DNA of 64,000 nt from Geodermatophilus normandii (GTDB lineage: Bacteria; Actinomycetota; Actinomycetes; Mycobacteriales; Geodermatophilaceae), in NCBI RefSeq assembly GCF_003182485.1, contig NZ_QGTX01000001.1, forward strand, positions 1,756,001-1,820,000, read 5' to 3'. How positions within the stretch are numbered: position 1 is the first letter of the stretch; each line of letters starts with the position of its first letter. The notes beneath the pieces are model-generated. The model made no database searches. It was not told the origin of the DNA and saw only the letters and a program-made list of their open reading frames with translations. Position numbers and translations under genes: made by a program. Below, piece after piece: positions 51,927 through 61,233 of this stretch.

Positions 51927-53153
51927 GTGAGCCCGCTGGTCGCCCTCGTGACCGGTCTCGTCGTCGGCGCCCTCGGAGTGGCCGTCGGGGTGCTGCTCGC
52001 CCGCCGCGGTGCCGAGCGCGCCGACCGGGCCGGCGACGACGGAGGGCGCGACGCCGCCGCCGAGGCGCTGCTCGCCCGCCGGCTGCTCGACCTCATGGAC
52101 CCCGCGGTGCTCCTGCTGGACAAGGACGACGCCGTCGTCGTGGCCAACCCGACCGCACGGGGGCTCGGGATCGTCCGCGACCGCCGGCTCGTCGTCCCCG
52201 CGCTGCAGGACCTGGTCCGCGAGGTCCGGCGCTGGGGCAACCGGCGCTCGGACGTCTCGCTGCCCGGCGAGGTCGTCGGCGGCGGCACGCGGCTGGTCGG
52301 CGCCCACGCGATCCGGCTCGAGACCGCGTCCGGCGACGCCGCACCGTCGGCCGTGCCCGGCCCCGTGGCGCTGGTCCTGCAGGACGTCACCGAGGCGCGG
52401 CGGGTCGAGGCGGTCCGGCGCGACTTCGTCGCCAACGTCGGCCACGAGCTCAAGACACCGGTCGGCGCGCTCGGCCTGCTTGCCGAGGCCATGCAGGGCG
52501 CCGCCGACGACCCCGAGACCGTGCAGCGCTTCGCCGCGCGGATGGCGCACGAGGCCGACCGGCTCGCCCGCCTGGTCCGCGAGCTCATCGACCTGTCCCG
52601 CCTGCAGGGCGCCGAGCCGCTGCCGGAGCTGGCGCCGGTCGACGTCGACACCGTCCTCGCCGAGGCCGTCGACCGCACCGGCCTGGCCGCCGCGGCCAAG
52701 GGGATCACGATCGCCGTCGGCGGTGGCCGGGGCATCCTGGTGCGGGGCGTCGAGGCGCAGCTGGCGACGGCGGTGACCAACCTGCTGGCCAACGCGGTCG
52801 CCTACAGCCCCGAGAACACGAAGATCGCCGTCGGGGCGCGGGCGCGCGGCGGGTTCGCCGAGATCGCGGTGACCGACAGCGGCATCGGCATCCCGCGCGC
52901 CGACCGCGAGCGGGTCTTCGAGCGCTTCTACCGGGTCGACCAGTCGCGGGCCACCAGCACCGGCGGCACGGGGCTGGGCCTGGCGATCGTCAAGCACGTG
53001 GCCAGCAACCACGGCGGCTCGGTCAGCGTGTGGAGCGAGGAGGGCCTCGGCTCGACCTTCACGCTGCGCATCCCCCTGGCGGTCGAGGACCGCCCCGAAC
53101 CTCCCGACGCGGCGTCCGACGCCGACGGGGTCCTCCAGGAAGGACGGTCATGA
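51927..53153 (+). CDS. senX3: phosphate-responsive sensor kinase SenX3
   Basis: 408 residues. One or two N-terminal helices, a PAS-like region, HisKA with DFVANVGHELKTPVGALGLL (phosphoacceptor His in GHELKTP), N box NLLANAVAYSPENT, and lids DSGIGIPRAD and GGTGLGLAIVK. GTG 51927 follows TAGCAT by 7 nt (leaderless pattern). The stop overlaps the regX3 start (ATGA). Confidence 0.95.
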   Translation: MSPLVALVTGLVVGALGVAVGVLLARRGAERADRAGDDGGRDAAAEALLARRLLDLMDPAVLLLDKDDAVVVANPTARGLGIVRDRRLVVPALQDLVREVRRWGNRRSDVSLPGEVVGGGTRLVGAHAIRLETASGDAAPSAVPGPVALVLQDVTEARRVEAVRRDFVANVGHELKTPVGALGLLAEAMQGAADDPETVQRFAARMAHEADRLARLVRELIDLSRLQGAEPLPELAPVDVDTVLAEAVDRTGLAAAAKGITIAVGGGRGILVRGVEAQLATAVTNLLANAVAYSPENTKIAVGARARGGFAEIAVTDSGIGIPRADRERVFERFYRVDQSRATSTGGTGLGLAIVKHVASNHGGSVSVWSEEGLGSTFTLRIPLAVEDRPEPPDAASDADGVLQEGRS

Positions 53154-53830
53154 CCCGAGTGCTCGTGGTGGAGGACGAGGAGTCCTTCTCCGACGCGCTG
53201 TCCTACATGCTCGGCCGCGAGGGCTTCGAGGCGGTCGTGGCCGCCACCGGTCCCGAGGCGCTCGCCGAGTTCGACCGCGCCGGGGCGGACATCGTCCTGC
53301 TCGACCTCATGCTCCCGGGGCTGCCGGGCACCGAGGTGTGCCGGGCGCTGCGCTCCCGCAGCAACGTCCCGATCATCATGCTCACGGCCAAGGACTCCGA
53401 GGTCGACAAGGTCGTGGGCCTGGAGCTCGGGGCCGACGACTACGTGACCAAGCCCTACTCGGCGCGCGAGCTCGTCGCCCGCATCCGGGCCGTGCTGCGC
53501 CGGCGCGGCGACGTCGAGGTCTCGGCCGAGGGCGCGCTGGAGGCCGGCCCGGTGCGGATGGACGTCGAGCGGCACGTGGTCGCCGTCGACGGCGAGCCGG
53601 TGGCCCTGCCGCTCAAGGAGTTCGACCTGCTCGAGCTGCTGCTGCGCAACGCCGGCCGCGTGCTCACCCGCGGCCAGCTGATCGACCGGGTGTGGGGCTC
53701 GGACTACGTGGGCGACACCAAGACGCTCGACGTCCACGTCAAGCGGCTGCGCGCCAAGATCGAGCCCGACCCGGCCAACCCCAAGCACCTCGTGACCGTG
53801 CGCGGCCTCGGGTACAAGTTCGAGCAGTAG
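53150..53830 (+). CDS. regX3: phosphate response regulator RegX3
   Basis: 226 residues. Receiver VLVVEDEESFSDAL, phospho-Asp in IVLLDLMLPG, LTAKD; DNA-binding winged helix with LPLKEFDLLELLLRNAGRVL and DVHVKRLRAKIEPDPANP. Partner of SenX3 and probable binder of the PHO-box-like repeats at pstS and phoU. AGGAAGGA ribosome site; coupled to senX3 by ATGA. Confidence 0.96.
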   Translation: MTRVLVVEDEESFSDALSYMLGREGFEAVVAATGPEALAEFDRAGADIVLLDLMLPGLPGTEVCRALRSRSNVPIIMLTAKDSEVDKVVGLELGADDYVTKPYSARELVARIRAVLRRRGDVEVSAEGALEAGPVRMDVERHVVAVDGEPVALPLKEFDLLELLLRNAGRVLTRGQLIDRVWGSDYVGDTKTLDVHVKRLRAKIEPDPANPKHLVTVRGLGYKFEQ

Positions 53831-53835
53831 CCGGC

Positions 53836-53872
53836 GAGGCCGGCCGGGGCGTCACTGGCCCCGGCCGGTCTC
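53836..53872. terminator. convergent hairpin terminator after regX3
   Basis: 15-bp stem (GAGGCCGGCCGGGGC with GCCCCGGCCGGTCTC, one wobble/mismatch) and a seven-base loop that includes the stop codon of the convergent DUF3072 gene. Confidence 0.65.
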
Positions 53873-54073
53873 CTCCTGCAGCTCGTCGATCTTGATCGAG
53901 GCGTCGGCCTTGGTGATGTCCTCCGGGACGTCCTCGCCGGCCTGGCGGGCCAGCGTGTGCAGGTAGCTCTTCTGCGCCCCGGTGGCGGGCTCGTCGCCGG
54001 TCACCCAGTCCGACGGGTCCTTCTCCGCGGTGGGGTCGCCGGCCTGACCGGTGTTCACGTTCGATTCGCTCAT
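53852..54073 (-). CDS. DUF3072 small protein
   Basis: 73 residues, polar and acidic. The DUF3072 pattern DPSDWVTGDEPATGAQKSYL and LARQAGEDVPEDITKADAS is clear. Function unknown; common in soil actinobacteria. ATG 54073 follows TAGACT by 7 nt, and the first three bases of that -10 are the TAG stop of the preceding gene at 54084-54302. Confidence 0.88.
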   Translation of the reverse strand: MSESNVNTGQAGDPTAEKDPSDWVTGDEPATGAQKSYLHTLARQAGEDVPEDITKADASIKIDELQEETGRGQ

Positions 54074-54083
54074 GTGTTCGAGT

Positions 54084-54302
54084 CTAGGCGGAGGTGAGCT
54101 CCGCCGCAGGTCGAGCGGCCTGCGCGGCCCGCTCGGCCCGGGTGGCCTCCCAGCGCCGGCCGGTGCGGTAGACGTGCACGCTCCCGCAGGAGGGGCACTC
54201 CACGGCCAGCGCCACGTGGGTCGGGTGGTTGGCGACCGACCGGATCCGCCGGTCGGCGACCAGCTCGTCGGTCCGGGTCACGGGGCAGGTGATCAGCAAC
54301 AT
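54084..54302 (-). CDS. small hypothetical protein with a CPxC motif
   Basis: 72 residues from ATG 54302. LLITCPVTRTDELVADRRIR and VECPSCGSVHVYRT suggest a one- or half-knuckle metal site (CPSCG, with further Cys at position 6 and a His). The C-terminal tail is Ala/Arg-rich. No ribosome site or -10 element is obvious at the start. No family recognised. Only the cysteine pattern and G/C third-position bias support it. Confidence 0.6.
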   Translation of the reverse strand: MLLITCPVTRTDELVADRRIRSVANHPTHVALAVECPSCGSVHVYRTGRRWEATRAERAAQAARPAAELTSA

Positions 54303-54383
54303 GGGACGAGCGTGCTCGGGAGCCGTCGAGGCGACGAGTGGCAGAGGTGACACGGATCGCGTCGTTCCTGCCATACTGCCGCC

Positions 54384-55406
54384 ATGACCCTCGGCACGGT
54401 GGAGGACCGCCCGCTCGTCGTCAGCCTGCTCGCCGGGGACGGCGTCCTCGGGGCCTTCGGCCTCGGGGTCGCCGCCGAGGTGTTCGGCTACGACTACCGC
54501 CGCCTCGGCATGCCCCGCTTCGACTTCGCGGTGGTCACCGACCGTCCGGGGCTCGTGCGCACCGACACCGGGCTGACCCTCCACGTCGAGCACGGCCTCG
54601 AGCGCCTGGCGGTCTCCGACATCGTGCTGGTCACCGCGTGGGAGGACCTCTCCCGACCCGTCTCCTCACCGGTCCTCGATGCGTTGCGCGCCGTGCACGC
54701 CCGCGGCGGCCAGATCGTCAGCCACTGCACCGGTGCCTTCGTCGTCGCGGCGGCGGGCCTGCTGGACGGGAAGCGGGCCACCACCCACTGGCGCTACGCC
54801 GGTGAGCTGGCCGCCCGCTACCCGGCCGTCGACGTCGACCCGCGGGTCCTCTACGTCGACGAGGGCACGATCATCAGCGGCGCCGGCACGGCCAGCGGCG
54901 TGGACGCGCTCCTGCACCTCGTCCGCCGGGAGTGGGGCGCCGCGGCGGCCAACGGGCTGGCCCGCGAGATGGTCGTCCCCCCGCACCGCGACGGCGGGCA
55001 GGCGCAGTACATCGACGAGCCGGTCGCCCGGTGCGAGGACGACCTGCTCGGGCTCGTCCTGGACTGGGCGCGGGCGCACCTGGCCGAGGACATCAGCGTC
55101 GAGACCCTCGCCCGGCGCGCGCTGATGAGCCCGCGCAGCTTCGCCCGCCGGTTCAAGGCGACCACGGGGACGACGCCGCACGCGTGGCTGCTCGGCCAGC
55201 GGCTGGCGGCGGCCGAGGCGCTGCTCGAGGAGAGCGACGCCCCGGTGGAGGAGATCGCCCGGCTGGTCGGCTTCGGCACCGCCGCCGGCTTCCGCGAGCA
55301 GTTCAGCCGGCGCCGCGGCGTCTCCCCGCGGGCCTACCGGCAGACCTTCCGCACCGGCAGCGCACCGGTCGAGGTCGTCCCCGCCGGCGAGGGGACGGCC
55401 GCCTAG
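54384..55406 (+). CDS. GlxA-family AraC regulator with DJ-1/PfpI domain
   Basis: 340 residues. The N-terminal amidase-like DJ-1/PfpI domain (about 10-190) carries the nucleophile elbow IVSHCTGAFVVAAAG; the C-terminal AraC domain has two HTHs (ISVETLARRALMSPRSFARR and EEIARLVGFGTAAGFREQFS). Such regulators respond to small metabolites; the ligand is unknown. CATACT ends 6 nt before ATG 54384 (leaderless-like). Confidence 0.92.
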   Translation: MTLGTVEDRPLVVSLLAGDGVLGAFGLGVAAEVFGYDYRRLGMPRFDFAVVTDRPGLVRTDTGLTLHVEHGLERLAVSDIVLVTAWEDLSRPVSSPVLDALRAVHARGGQIVSHCTGAFVVAAAGLLDGKRATTHWRYAGELAARYPAVDVDPRVLYVDEGTIISGAGTASGVDALLHLVRREWGAAAANGLAREMVVPPHRDGGQAQYIDEPVARCEDDLLGLVLDWARAHLAEDISVETLARRALMSPRSFARRFKATTGTTPHAWLLGQRLAAAEALLEESDAPVEEIARLVGFGTAAGFREQFSRRRGVSPRAYRQTFRTGSAPVEVVPAGEGTAA

Positions 55407-55440
55407 TCGACGGACGCGCGGGCGCCCTGGCGGGCGGACG

Positions 55441-56307
55441 TCAGCCCAGCGGTATCGGCCGCGCGACGCCGACGAGCGAGTCGAGGCGGCCGGCGTTGCT
55501 CGGCGCCAGCGGGCTGCGCACCACCTGCGTGAGCGCGAACCCGGCGCGGGCCAGCACCATCGCGTGCGTGCGCGGGGTGAAGTGCCAGATGTGCTCGGCC
55601 GGCTTGAGCGTCCACCAGCGGCTGCCGAGCAACCGGGCCGGCAGCGACGAGACGTAGGGCGTGGAGAACAGCACGACGCCGTCGTCGGCGACCAGCGAGC
55701 GCGCCGTCCGCCAGAAGTCCAGCGGGTCGGGCACGTGCTCCACGGTGTCCCAGGCGCAGAGGACGTCGAACCCGGGCTCCAGCGGCGCGTCGGCGAGCTG
55801 GCCGCAGAAGACGTCGAGGCCGAGGGCCCCGGTGGCGTGCTCCGCGCCGGTGCGGGATAGCTCCACCCCGCTGGTCGTCCACCCGGCCCGGCGCGCGGCG
55901 TCGAGGAAGAGGCCGTAGCCGGCGCCGACCTCGAGCAGCCGGCCCCCGGCGGCGCGGCCGCGGACGCGGTCCAGCAGCGCCAGCCGGCCGGCGGTCCAGG
56001 TGCGCTGCAGGAGCATCGCCGGGTCGAACCGGCGGTCCTGCGACGACCCCCCGCCGTCCGCCCCGCCCTCCACGCCGCCGCCGTACACGCCGCCCTCGAA
56101 GTAGCCGACGTCGTCGTAGAGCCGTTGCAGCGCCTCCGGGCGCAGCCGCGGGCTGACGAACACCAGGCCGCAGGACGGGCAGCGGACGACGCCGAAGGGC
56201 GTGAGGTCGTGCACGAGCCGGCCGGGGATGCCGCACAGGCAGCAGTCGACCGCCTCGGTGTCCTCGGGGGTCCACGTCGCCGGGGCAGAGGTTGCCGGGC
56301 CACTCAC
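55441..56307 (-). CDS. SAM-dependent methyltransferase with N-terminal zinc-finger-like region
   Basis: 288 residues. N-terminal CCLCG and RCPSCGLVF cysteines precede a class I methyltransferase domain (LLEVGAGYGLFLDAARRAGW, VLCAWDTVEHVPDPLDFWR, ending in a FSTPYVSSLPARLLG segment). This architecture is common in glycan or natural-product C-methyltransferases; the substrate is unknown. GTG 56307 follows TAGGCT by 7 nt, and that -10 element overlaps the stop of the upstream MFS-kinase gene. Confidence 0.88.
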   Translation of the reverse strand: MSGPATSAPATWTPEDTEAVDCCLCGIPGRLVHDLTPFGVVRCPSCGLVFVSPRLRPEALQRLYDDVGYFEGGVYGGGVEGGADGGGSSQDRRFDPAMLLQRTWTAGRLALLDRVRGRAAGGRLLEVGAGYGLFLDAARRAGWTTSGVELSRTGAEHATGALGLDVFCGQLADAPLEPGFDVLCAWDTVEHVPDPLDFWRTARSLVADDGVVLFSTPYVSSLPARLLGSRWWTLKPAEHIWHFTPRTHAMVLARAGFALTQVVRSPLAPSNAGRLDSLVGVARPIPLG

Positions 56308-56312
56308 GCCGG

Positions 56313-58496
56313 TCAGCCTACGGAGCCGCCGGCGATCCCCCCGGTACCGGTCCGTGCTGCGCCGACCGGCGGGTCGGCGGCGCCCGAGGCGCCGTCGGCA
56401 CGGGTCTCGCCGAGCTCGGGGTAGCGCTGCGCCAGCAGGGCGGTGATCCTGCGGCGGACGGCGGCCGAGACGAGCCCGGAGCCCTCGGGGCTGCCGTCGG
56501 TGCCGAGCAGCTCGCCCGGGACGACGACGTAGCGGTCCGGCGCGGCGTCGGCCCGGTCGAGGAAGGCCGCGCGCACCGCGTCGGCGTCGGCGTCGGCGGG
56601 ACCTGCGGTGACGGGGGAGTCCACGACCACGGTGAGGTCGGGCAGCAGGCCGCGGGTGGCCCACAGCGACGTGCGGTAGATGCGGTCGGCGTCGAGGCCC
56701 TGCCCGGCGCCCTGGAAGGCGATCGAGGTGTCCACGTAGTGGTTGCACACGACGACCTCGCGCCGCTGCAGCGCCGGCCGGATCACCGTGGCCACGTGCT
56801 CGGCGCGGTCGGCCGCGGCGAGGAGCGCGGCGGTGTAGGCCGCCACCGGGTGGCCCTCGCCGTCGGTCACGCCGGCCGTCGGGTCCGGTGCCGGCGGGTA
56901 GAGCAGCGTGCGGACCTGCCGGCCGAGCGCGGTGTCGCTGGGCTCGTGCGTGGCCACCACCGGGCACCCGCACTCGCGCAGCACCTGGGCGAGGTCGGCG
57001 GTGTAGCGGCGCGTGAGGTCGCGGTCGGCGCCCTCGACGACGAGGAACAGCCCGGTGGTGCTGGCCGAGGCCGAGAGGATGTCCGAGCTGCCCCACAGCA
57101 GCCGGAACACGTCGCGGGCGCGCGTGCCCGGCCGCCCGCGCGGGACGACCTGGCGGACGGCGTAGGCGCTGACCAGCAGGGCGAGCGCGCCGCCGATCAT
57201 CAGGGTCAGCCCGGGGCCGGTGAGGGTGAGCATGAGCTCGCCGACGCGCAGGTCGTGGGTGCCGAGCACGCCGGCCAGGCCCGGGCCGACGGCGACCGCC
57301 AGCAGCAGCACGATGCGCACCGAGGAGACGACGAAGGCGAACACCCGCCCGCGCAGCCGGTCCTCGACCTCGAAGCCGATGAGCGTGTAGCCGATGATCC
57401 AGGAGATCCCGGCGAACAGGCCGACGAGGAACGCCGCACCCGTGGCGAGCACGAAGTCCTGCAGCAGCGACATGGCCAGCAGCGCGATGCCGGCCAGCCC
57501 GATCGAGCGGGCGAACAGGGTGCGCCGCGGGATGGTGGGCAGGATCCGCGGCCCGACCAGCATGCCGAGGGCCAGCCCGGTGAACACGATGCCGAACACG
57601 ACGCCGTAACCGGCCGCACCGGCGTCCAGCGTGGCGATGTAGAGCTGGGCGACGCCGATGATCAGCCCGCCCGCGCCGAACGCCCCGATGACGCCGACGT
57701 ACAGGGCGCGCATCAGCGGCTGGCCGCGCAGGAACGAGACGCCCTCGGCGATGAGGGAGAACACGTTCGACGACGCCTGGCGGTCGGTCGGCGTCGGCGG
57801 GATGAGCCGGCGCGAGAGCAGCACGGTGGTGGCCGAGAGCGCGAAGGTCGCGGCGTTGAACAGCAGGGCGACGACGATCGCCGTCCGCGCGTCCCCGCTC
57901 TGGCCGCTGCCGGGGAACACCCGGGCGACGGTGGAGAGCAGCGCGAACAGCAGCGAGGCCACCGGGACCGCGCCGTAGACGCTGAACAGCGAGACCTGGT
58001 TGGCCACGGCCAGCCGCTCGCGCGGGACGATCGCCACCCAGATCGCCTGCTTGGCCGGGTTGGTGAACAGGCCCACGGCCTCGACGAGGAACTGGGCGAC
58101 GTAGAGCCAGGTCAGCTCGTAGCTCAGCCCGATCGACAGGTACAGCCCGCAGGCCAGCAGGTCCCCGACGACGACGGTGGTGCGGCGGTCGAGGCGGTCG
58201 GCCAGGGCGCCGGCGACGGGGCCGAGGAGGAGGTCGGGCAGCAGCCTCGTGAGGATGACTCCGGAGATCGCCGCGCCCTGGACCCCGAGCGACTCGTCGC
58301 GGGTGAGCTGCTGGGCCAGCGCCGTGGTCGCCAGGAGGCCCAGCCAGTCGCCGAGGCTGGAGACGGCGATCGCCGCCCACATGCGCCGGAACACCGGGAT
58401 GCGGACCAGGGCGAGCAGGGCGTTGTCCGACGCCCGGCCGCTGGCCGACGACCCGCCCGGGCGCACGCCGGGGGTCGCCGCCTGTCCGTCGCTCAC
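56313..58496 (-). CDS. MFS transporter fused to a degenerate dTMP-kinase-like domain
   Basis: 727 residues. Residues about 25-460 form an MFS permease (LGDWLGLLATTALAQQLT, PVAGALADRLDRRTTVVVGD). Residues about 478-700 follow the thymidylate-kinase pattern (LFLVVEG, VVATHEPSDTALG, NHYVDTSIAFQGAGQGLD, LLPDLTVVVDSP). MFS-dTMP kinase fusions are known in actinobacteria. Here the P-loop GxxGxGKST reads GADRDLTRRY and the DRY motif reads NHY, so nucleotide phosphorylation is doubtful. The GTG start has only a weak ribosome site; TACCCT lies about 38 nt upstream. Confidence 0.88.
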   Translation of the reverse strand: MSDGQAATPGVRPGGSSASGRASDNALLALVRIPVFRRMWAAIAVSSLGDWLGLLATTALAQQLTRDESLGVQGAAISGVILTRLLPDLLLGPVAGALADRLDRRTTVVVGDLLACGLYLSIGLSYELTWLYVAQFLVEAVGLFTNPAKQAIWVAIVPRERLAVANQVSLFSVYGAVPVASLLFALLSTVARVFPGSGQSGDARTAIVVALLFNAATFALSATTVLLSRRLIPPTPTDRQASSNVFSLIAEGVSFLRGQPLMRALYVGVIGAFGAGGLIIGVAQLYIATLDAGAAGYGVVFGIVFTGLALGMLVGPRILPTIPRRTLFARSIGLAGIALLAMSLLQDFVLATGAAFLVGLFAGISWIIGYTLIGFEVEDRLRGRVFAFVVSSVRIVLLLAVAVGPGLAGVLGTHDLRVGELMLTLTGPGLTLMIGGALALLVSAYAVRQVVPRGRPGTRARDVFRLLWGSSDILSASASTTGLFLVVEGADRDLTRRYTADLAQVLRECGCPVVATHEPSDTALGRQVRTLLYPPAPDPTAGVTDGEGHPVAAYTAALLAAADRAEHVATVIRPALQRREVVVCNHYVDTSIAFQGAGQGLDADRIYRTSLWATRGLLPDLTVVVDSPVTAGPADADADAVRAAFLDRADAAPDRYVVVPGELLGTDGSPEGSGLVSAAVRRRITALLAQRYPELGETRADGASGAADPPVGAARTGTGGIAGGSVG

Positions 58497-58591
58497 AGTT
58501 CCCGCCGTCCGGTCGTCGCGGTCGTCCCGAGAAGGGTAGTGGCGCGCGGGGCCGCTCCGGCCCGTGCCGCACCCGGACGGGGGAGTTCCGG

Positions 58592-59398
58592 TCAGCCGCC
58601 CGGCCGCCGGCGCTGCAGCGTCAGGGACACCGGCGCCGGGCTGGCCGGGTGCGGGGCGACCAGGCCGAGGTCGAGCCGGGCCTCGGTCAGCCGGCGCAGC
58701 TCGCCGTAGGCGGCCGGGCCCAGCAGCGCGGTGAGCTCGGCCGCGTAGGTGGTGACCAGCGGCTCCGGGGACACGTGTGCCGCGGGGGAGCCGGTGCACC
58801 ACCAGTGCAGGTCGGCGCCGCCCGGGCCCCAGCCGCGCCGGTCGAACTCGCCGATCGTGCTGACCAGCACCGTCGTCCCGTCGGGCCGCTCGACGTGCTC
58901 CTGCTCGCGCCGCACCGGCAGCTGCCAGCAGACGTCGGGCTTGGTGGTCAGCGGGTGCAGCTCCTCGCGCAGCGCCATTCGGTGCAGCGCGCAGCCGGTG
59001 CCGCCGGGGAAGCCGGGCCGGTTGAGGAAGACGCAGGCGCCGTCGACCAGGCGGGTGCGCAGCGAGCGCACACCGCCCTCGTCGTCGGCGGCGTCCTCCT
59101 CGGTCCAGGCGCCGCGGCCGACCGGCGCGAGCTGCCAGTCCTCGTCGGCGAGGTCGGCGACCGCGGCGGTGACCCGGGCGAGGTCGTCCTCGTCGGTGAA
59201 GAAGGCGCCGTGGCTGCAGCAGCCGTCGTCGGCCCGGCCCTCGACGACGCCGGCGCACCCGCGACCGAACACGCAGGTCCAGGCCGAGGCCAGCCAGGTC
59301 AGGTCGGCGCGGACGACGTGCCGCGGGTCGGCCGGGTCCGGGAACTCGATCCACTCGCGGGCGAAGTCGGGGTCGACCTCCGGGGGCACGTCCTGCAC
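58592..59398 (-). CDS. cysteine-rich conserved protein (Rv0495c-like)
   Basis: 268 residues. Cysteines appear in [28 protein letters not shown] and DVCWQLP, and WWCTGSPAA, a pattern that could hold an iron or zinc centre. It is divergent from ppx, as Rv0495c is from Rv0496 in mycobacteria. The function is not established. GTG 59398 follows TAGGCT by 6 nt (leaderless). Confidence 0.85.
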   Translation of the reverse strand: MQDVPPEVDPDFAREWIEFPDPADPRHVVRADLTWLASAWTCVFGRGCAGVVEGRADDGCCSHGAFFTDEDDLARVTAAVADLADEDWQLAPVGRGAWTEEDAADDEGGVRSLRTRLVDGACVFLNRPGFPGGTGCALHRMALREELHPLTTKPDVCWQLPVRREQEHVERPDGTTVLVSTIGEFDRRGWGPGGADLHWWCTGSPAAHVSPEPLVTTYAAELTALLGPAAYGELRRLTEARLDLGLVAPHPASPAPVSLTLQRRRPGG

Positions 59399-59485
59399 CG
59401 GCCCAGCCTAGAGAGAGGACCCCGTCCCCTCCGGCGTCGCTCCGCTCGGCGCGAGCCTCGGGAGGGGGCCAGGCAGACTGACCGC

Positions 59486-60430
59486 ATGCGGCTCGGGGTG
59501 CTGGACGTCGGCTCGAACACCGTCCACCTGCTGGTGGTCGACGCCCACCGCGGCGGCCACCCGACCCCGACCTACGACGACCGGGCCGTCCTGCGGCTGG
59601 CCGAGCACGTCGGCAAGGACGACGTCCTGTCGAAGGCCGGCGAGAAGGCCCTGCTCAACGCCGTGGGCAAGGCGTGCAAGCGGGCCGAGGAGCAGGGCTG
59701 CGACGAGGTGCTCGCGCTGGTCACCTCCGCGATCCGCGAGGCGGTCAACGGCCTGGAGGTGCTCGACCGCGTCCGCGCGCAGACCGGCGTCGACCTGCAG
59801 GTGACCAGCGGCGAGGAGGAGGCGCGGCTGACCTTCCTCGCCGTGCGCCGGTGGTACGGGTGGAGCGCCGGCCGGCTGCTCGTCCTCGACATCGGCGGCG
59901 GCTCGCTGGAGCTGGCCAGCGGCGTGGACGAGGACCCCGAGGTCGCGTTGTCGGTGCCGCTCGGCGCCGGGCGGATGACGCGCCGCTTCCTCTCCGGGGC
60001 CGCCGAGGGCGGCAAGCCCGACCTCGCCAAGCTCGAGGCGCTGCAGGAGCACGCCGCCGACGTCCTCCGCCCGGCGGCGAGGAAGCTGCGGGCGGCCGGG
60101 ACGCCGGACCTGGTCGCGGCGACGAGCAAGACGTTCCGCACCCTCGCCCGGCTGACCGGCGCGGCCCCCTACTCGGCCGGCCTGCGGGTCGACCGCAACC
60201 TCACCCTCGACGGACTCGGCCAGCTGATCGGCTTCGTGTCCCGCATCGAGTCCCGCGGCCTGGCGGAGCTGCGCGGCGTGTCGCCCGACCGCGCCCACCA
60301 GGTCCCGGCCGGCGCGGTGGTGGCGCAGGCCGCCATGCAGGCGCTGGAACTACCCTCCGTCAAGATCTGTCCGTGGGCGCTGCGCGAGGGCGTCATCCTG
60401 CGGCGACTGGACTCCTTGGGAGGCGCGTGA
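59486..60430 (+). CDS. ppx: exopolyphosphatase / pppGpp phosphatase (Ppx/GppA family)
   Basis: 314 residues, a short actinobacterial form. ASKHA-fold motifs: LGVLDVGSNTVHLLVVD, TSAIREAVNG, VTSGEEEARLTF, LVLDIGGGSLEL. It hydrolyses polyphosphate or pppGpp; which one cannot be told here. CAGACT ends 6 nt before ATG 59486. The stop overlaps the next ATG (TGATG). The neighbouring pst/pho genes link it to phosphate metabolism. Confidence 0.93.
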   Translation: MRLGVLDVGSNTVHLLVVDAHRGGHPTPTYDDRAVLRLAEHVGKDDVLSKAGEKALLNAVGKACKRAEEQGCDEVLALVTSAIREAVNGLEVLDRVRAQTGVDLQVTSGEEEARLTFLAVRRWYGWSAGRLLVLDIGGGSLELASGVDEDPEVALSVPLGAGRMTRRFLSGAAEGGKPDLAKLEALQEHAADVLRPAARKLRAAGTPDLVAATSKTFRTLARLTGAAPYSAGLRVDRNLTLDGLGQLIGFVSRIESRGLAELRGVSPDRAHQVPAGAVVAQAAMQALELPSVKICPWALREGVILRRLDSLGGA

Positions 60431-61206
60431 TGGCACAGCCCCGCAGGGACCCCGATCCCGGGCCCGGACCGGAGACCGGCGGGCGGCCGCTGGCCGACAT
60501 CCTGCGCGAGGCCGGCATCGAGGCCCCGCGCAGCGTGCGCCGGCGCCGCGGGGACACCGGCGACCTCCCGATCAAGCAGCGCAAGCGGGAGCCCGACACC
60601 GACGTCGAGCAGCCCAACCCCGGGCGCCGGGCCAGCGACACCGGCCGGGTGTCGGAGACCGGCCGGTTCGCCCGCGACACGGGGCGGGTCGCCGACACCG
60701 GCCGCCAGGCCCGCGACCGCGGGCTCGAGGAGGCCCGGGACACCGGCCGCGTCGCGGGGGCGCCGGCCGGTGCGACCCGCGGGCCGGACGGGCCGTCGAC
60801 GGCGGCCATCCCGGGGATCCGGCCCTCCCGCAAGCCCGGCGTCCCGGGCGCCGCGCCCGCCACCGGACCGATCCCGGTGACCCGTCCCGGGGAGACCGAG
60901 GTGCTCGACGAGCCGCTCGGCGCCCGGGAGGGGGCGCTGGCCTGGCTGCGCTTCGCCGGCGAGCTCGTCCTGGCGCTGGCCGCCGGGGTGGGCATCTACT
61001 TCCTGGCCACCGTCGTCTGGGAGCAGCTGCCGCAGGTCGCGGTGGTCCTCGCCCCGCTGGCGGTCACCGGCCTGGTGGCCGGCGTCGGGGCCTGGCGGCA
61101 GCGCACCGGCCGCGAGCCCACGGGCCTGCGGCTGGTCGCCGTCCTCGTGTTCGCCGGGACGCTGCTCACCATCGCCCCGGCCGCCGGGCTGCTCGCCGGC
61201 ACCTGA
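60430..61206 (+). CDS. conserved membrane protein with TGR repeats (Rv0497-like)
   Basis: 258 residues. The N-terminal half is basic and disordered with LADILREAGIEAPRSVRRRR and then five copies of a (D/E)TGR motif (DTGRVSETGRFARDTGRVAD and another after residue 100). The C-terminal part has about three hydrophobic helices (174-195, 205-222 and 235-256). Coupled to ppx by TGATG, the same order as Rv0496-Rv0497. Function unknown. Confidence 0.85.
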   Translation: MAQPRRDPDPGPGPETGGRPLADILREAGIEAPRSVRRRRGDTGDLPIKQRKREPDTDVEQPNPGRRASDTGRVSETGRFARDTGRVADTGRQARDRGLEEARDTGRVAGAPAGATRGPDGPSTAAIPGIRPSRKPGVPGAAPATGPIPVTRPGETEVLDEPLGAREGALAWLRFAGELVLALAAGVGIYFLATVVWEQLPQVAVVLAPLAVTGLVAGVGAWRQRTGREPTGLRLVAVLVFAGTLLTIAPAAGLLAGT

Positions 61207-61233
61207 GGCGCCGGCGGGCAGCCCGGCCGCGGC

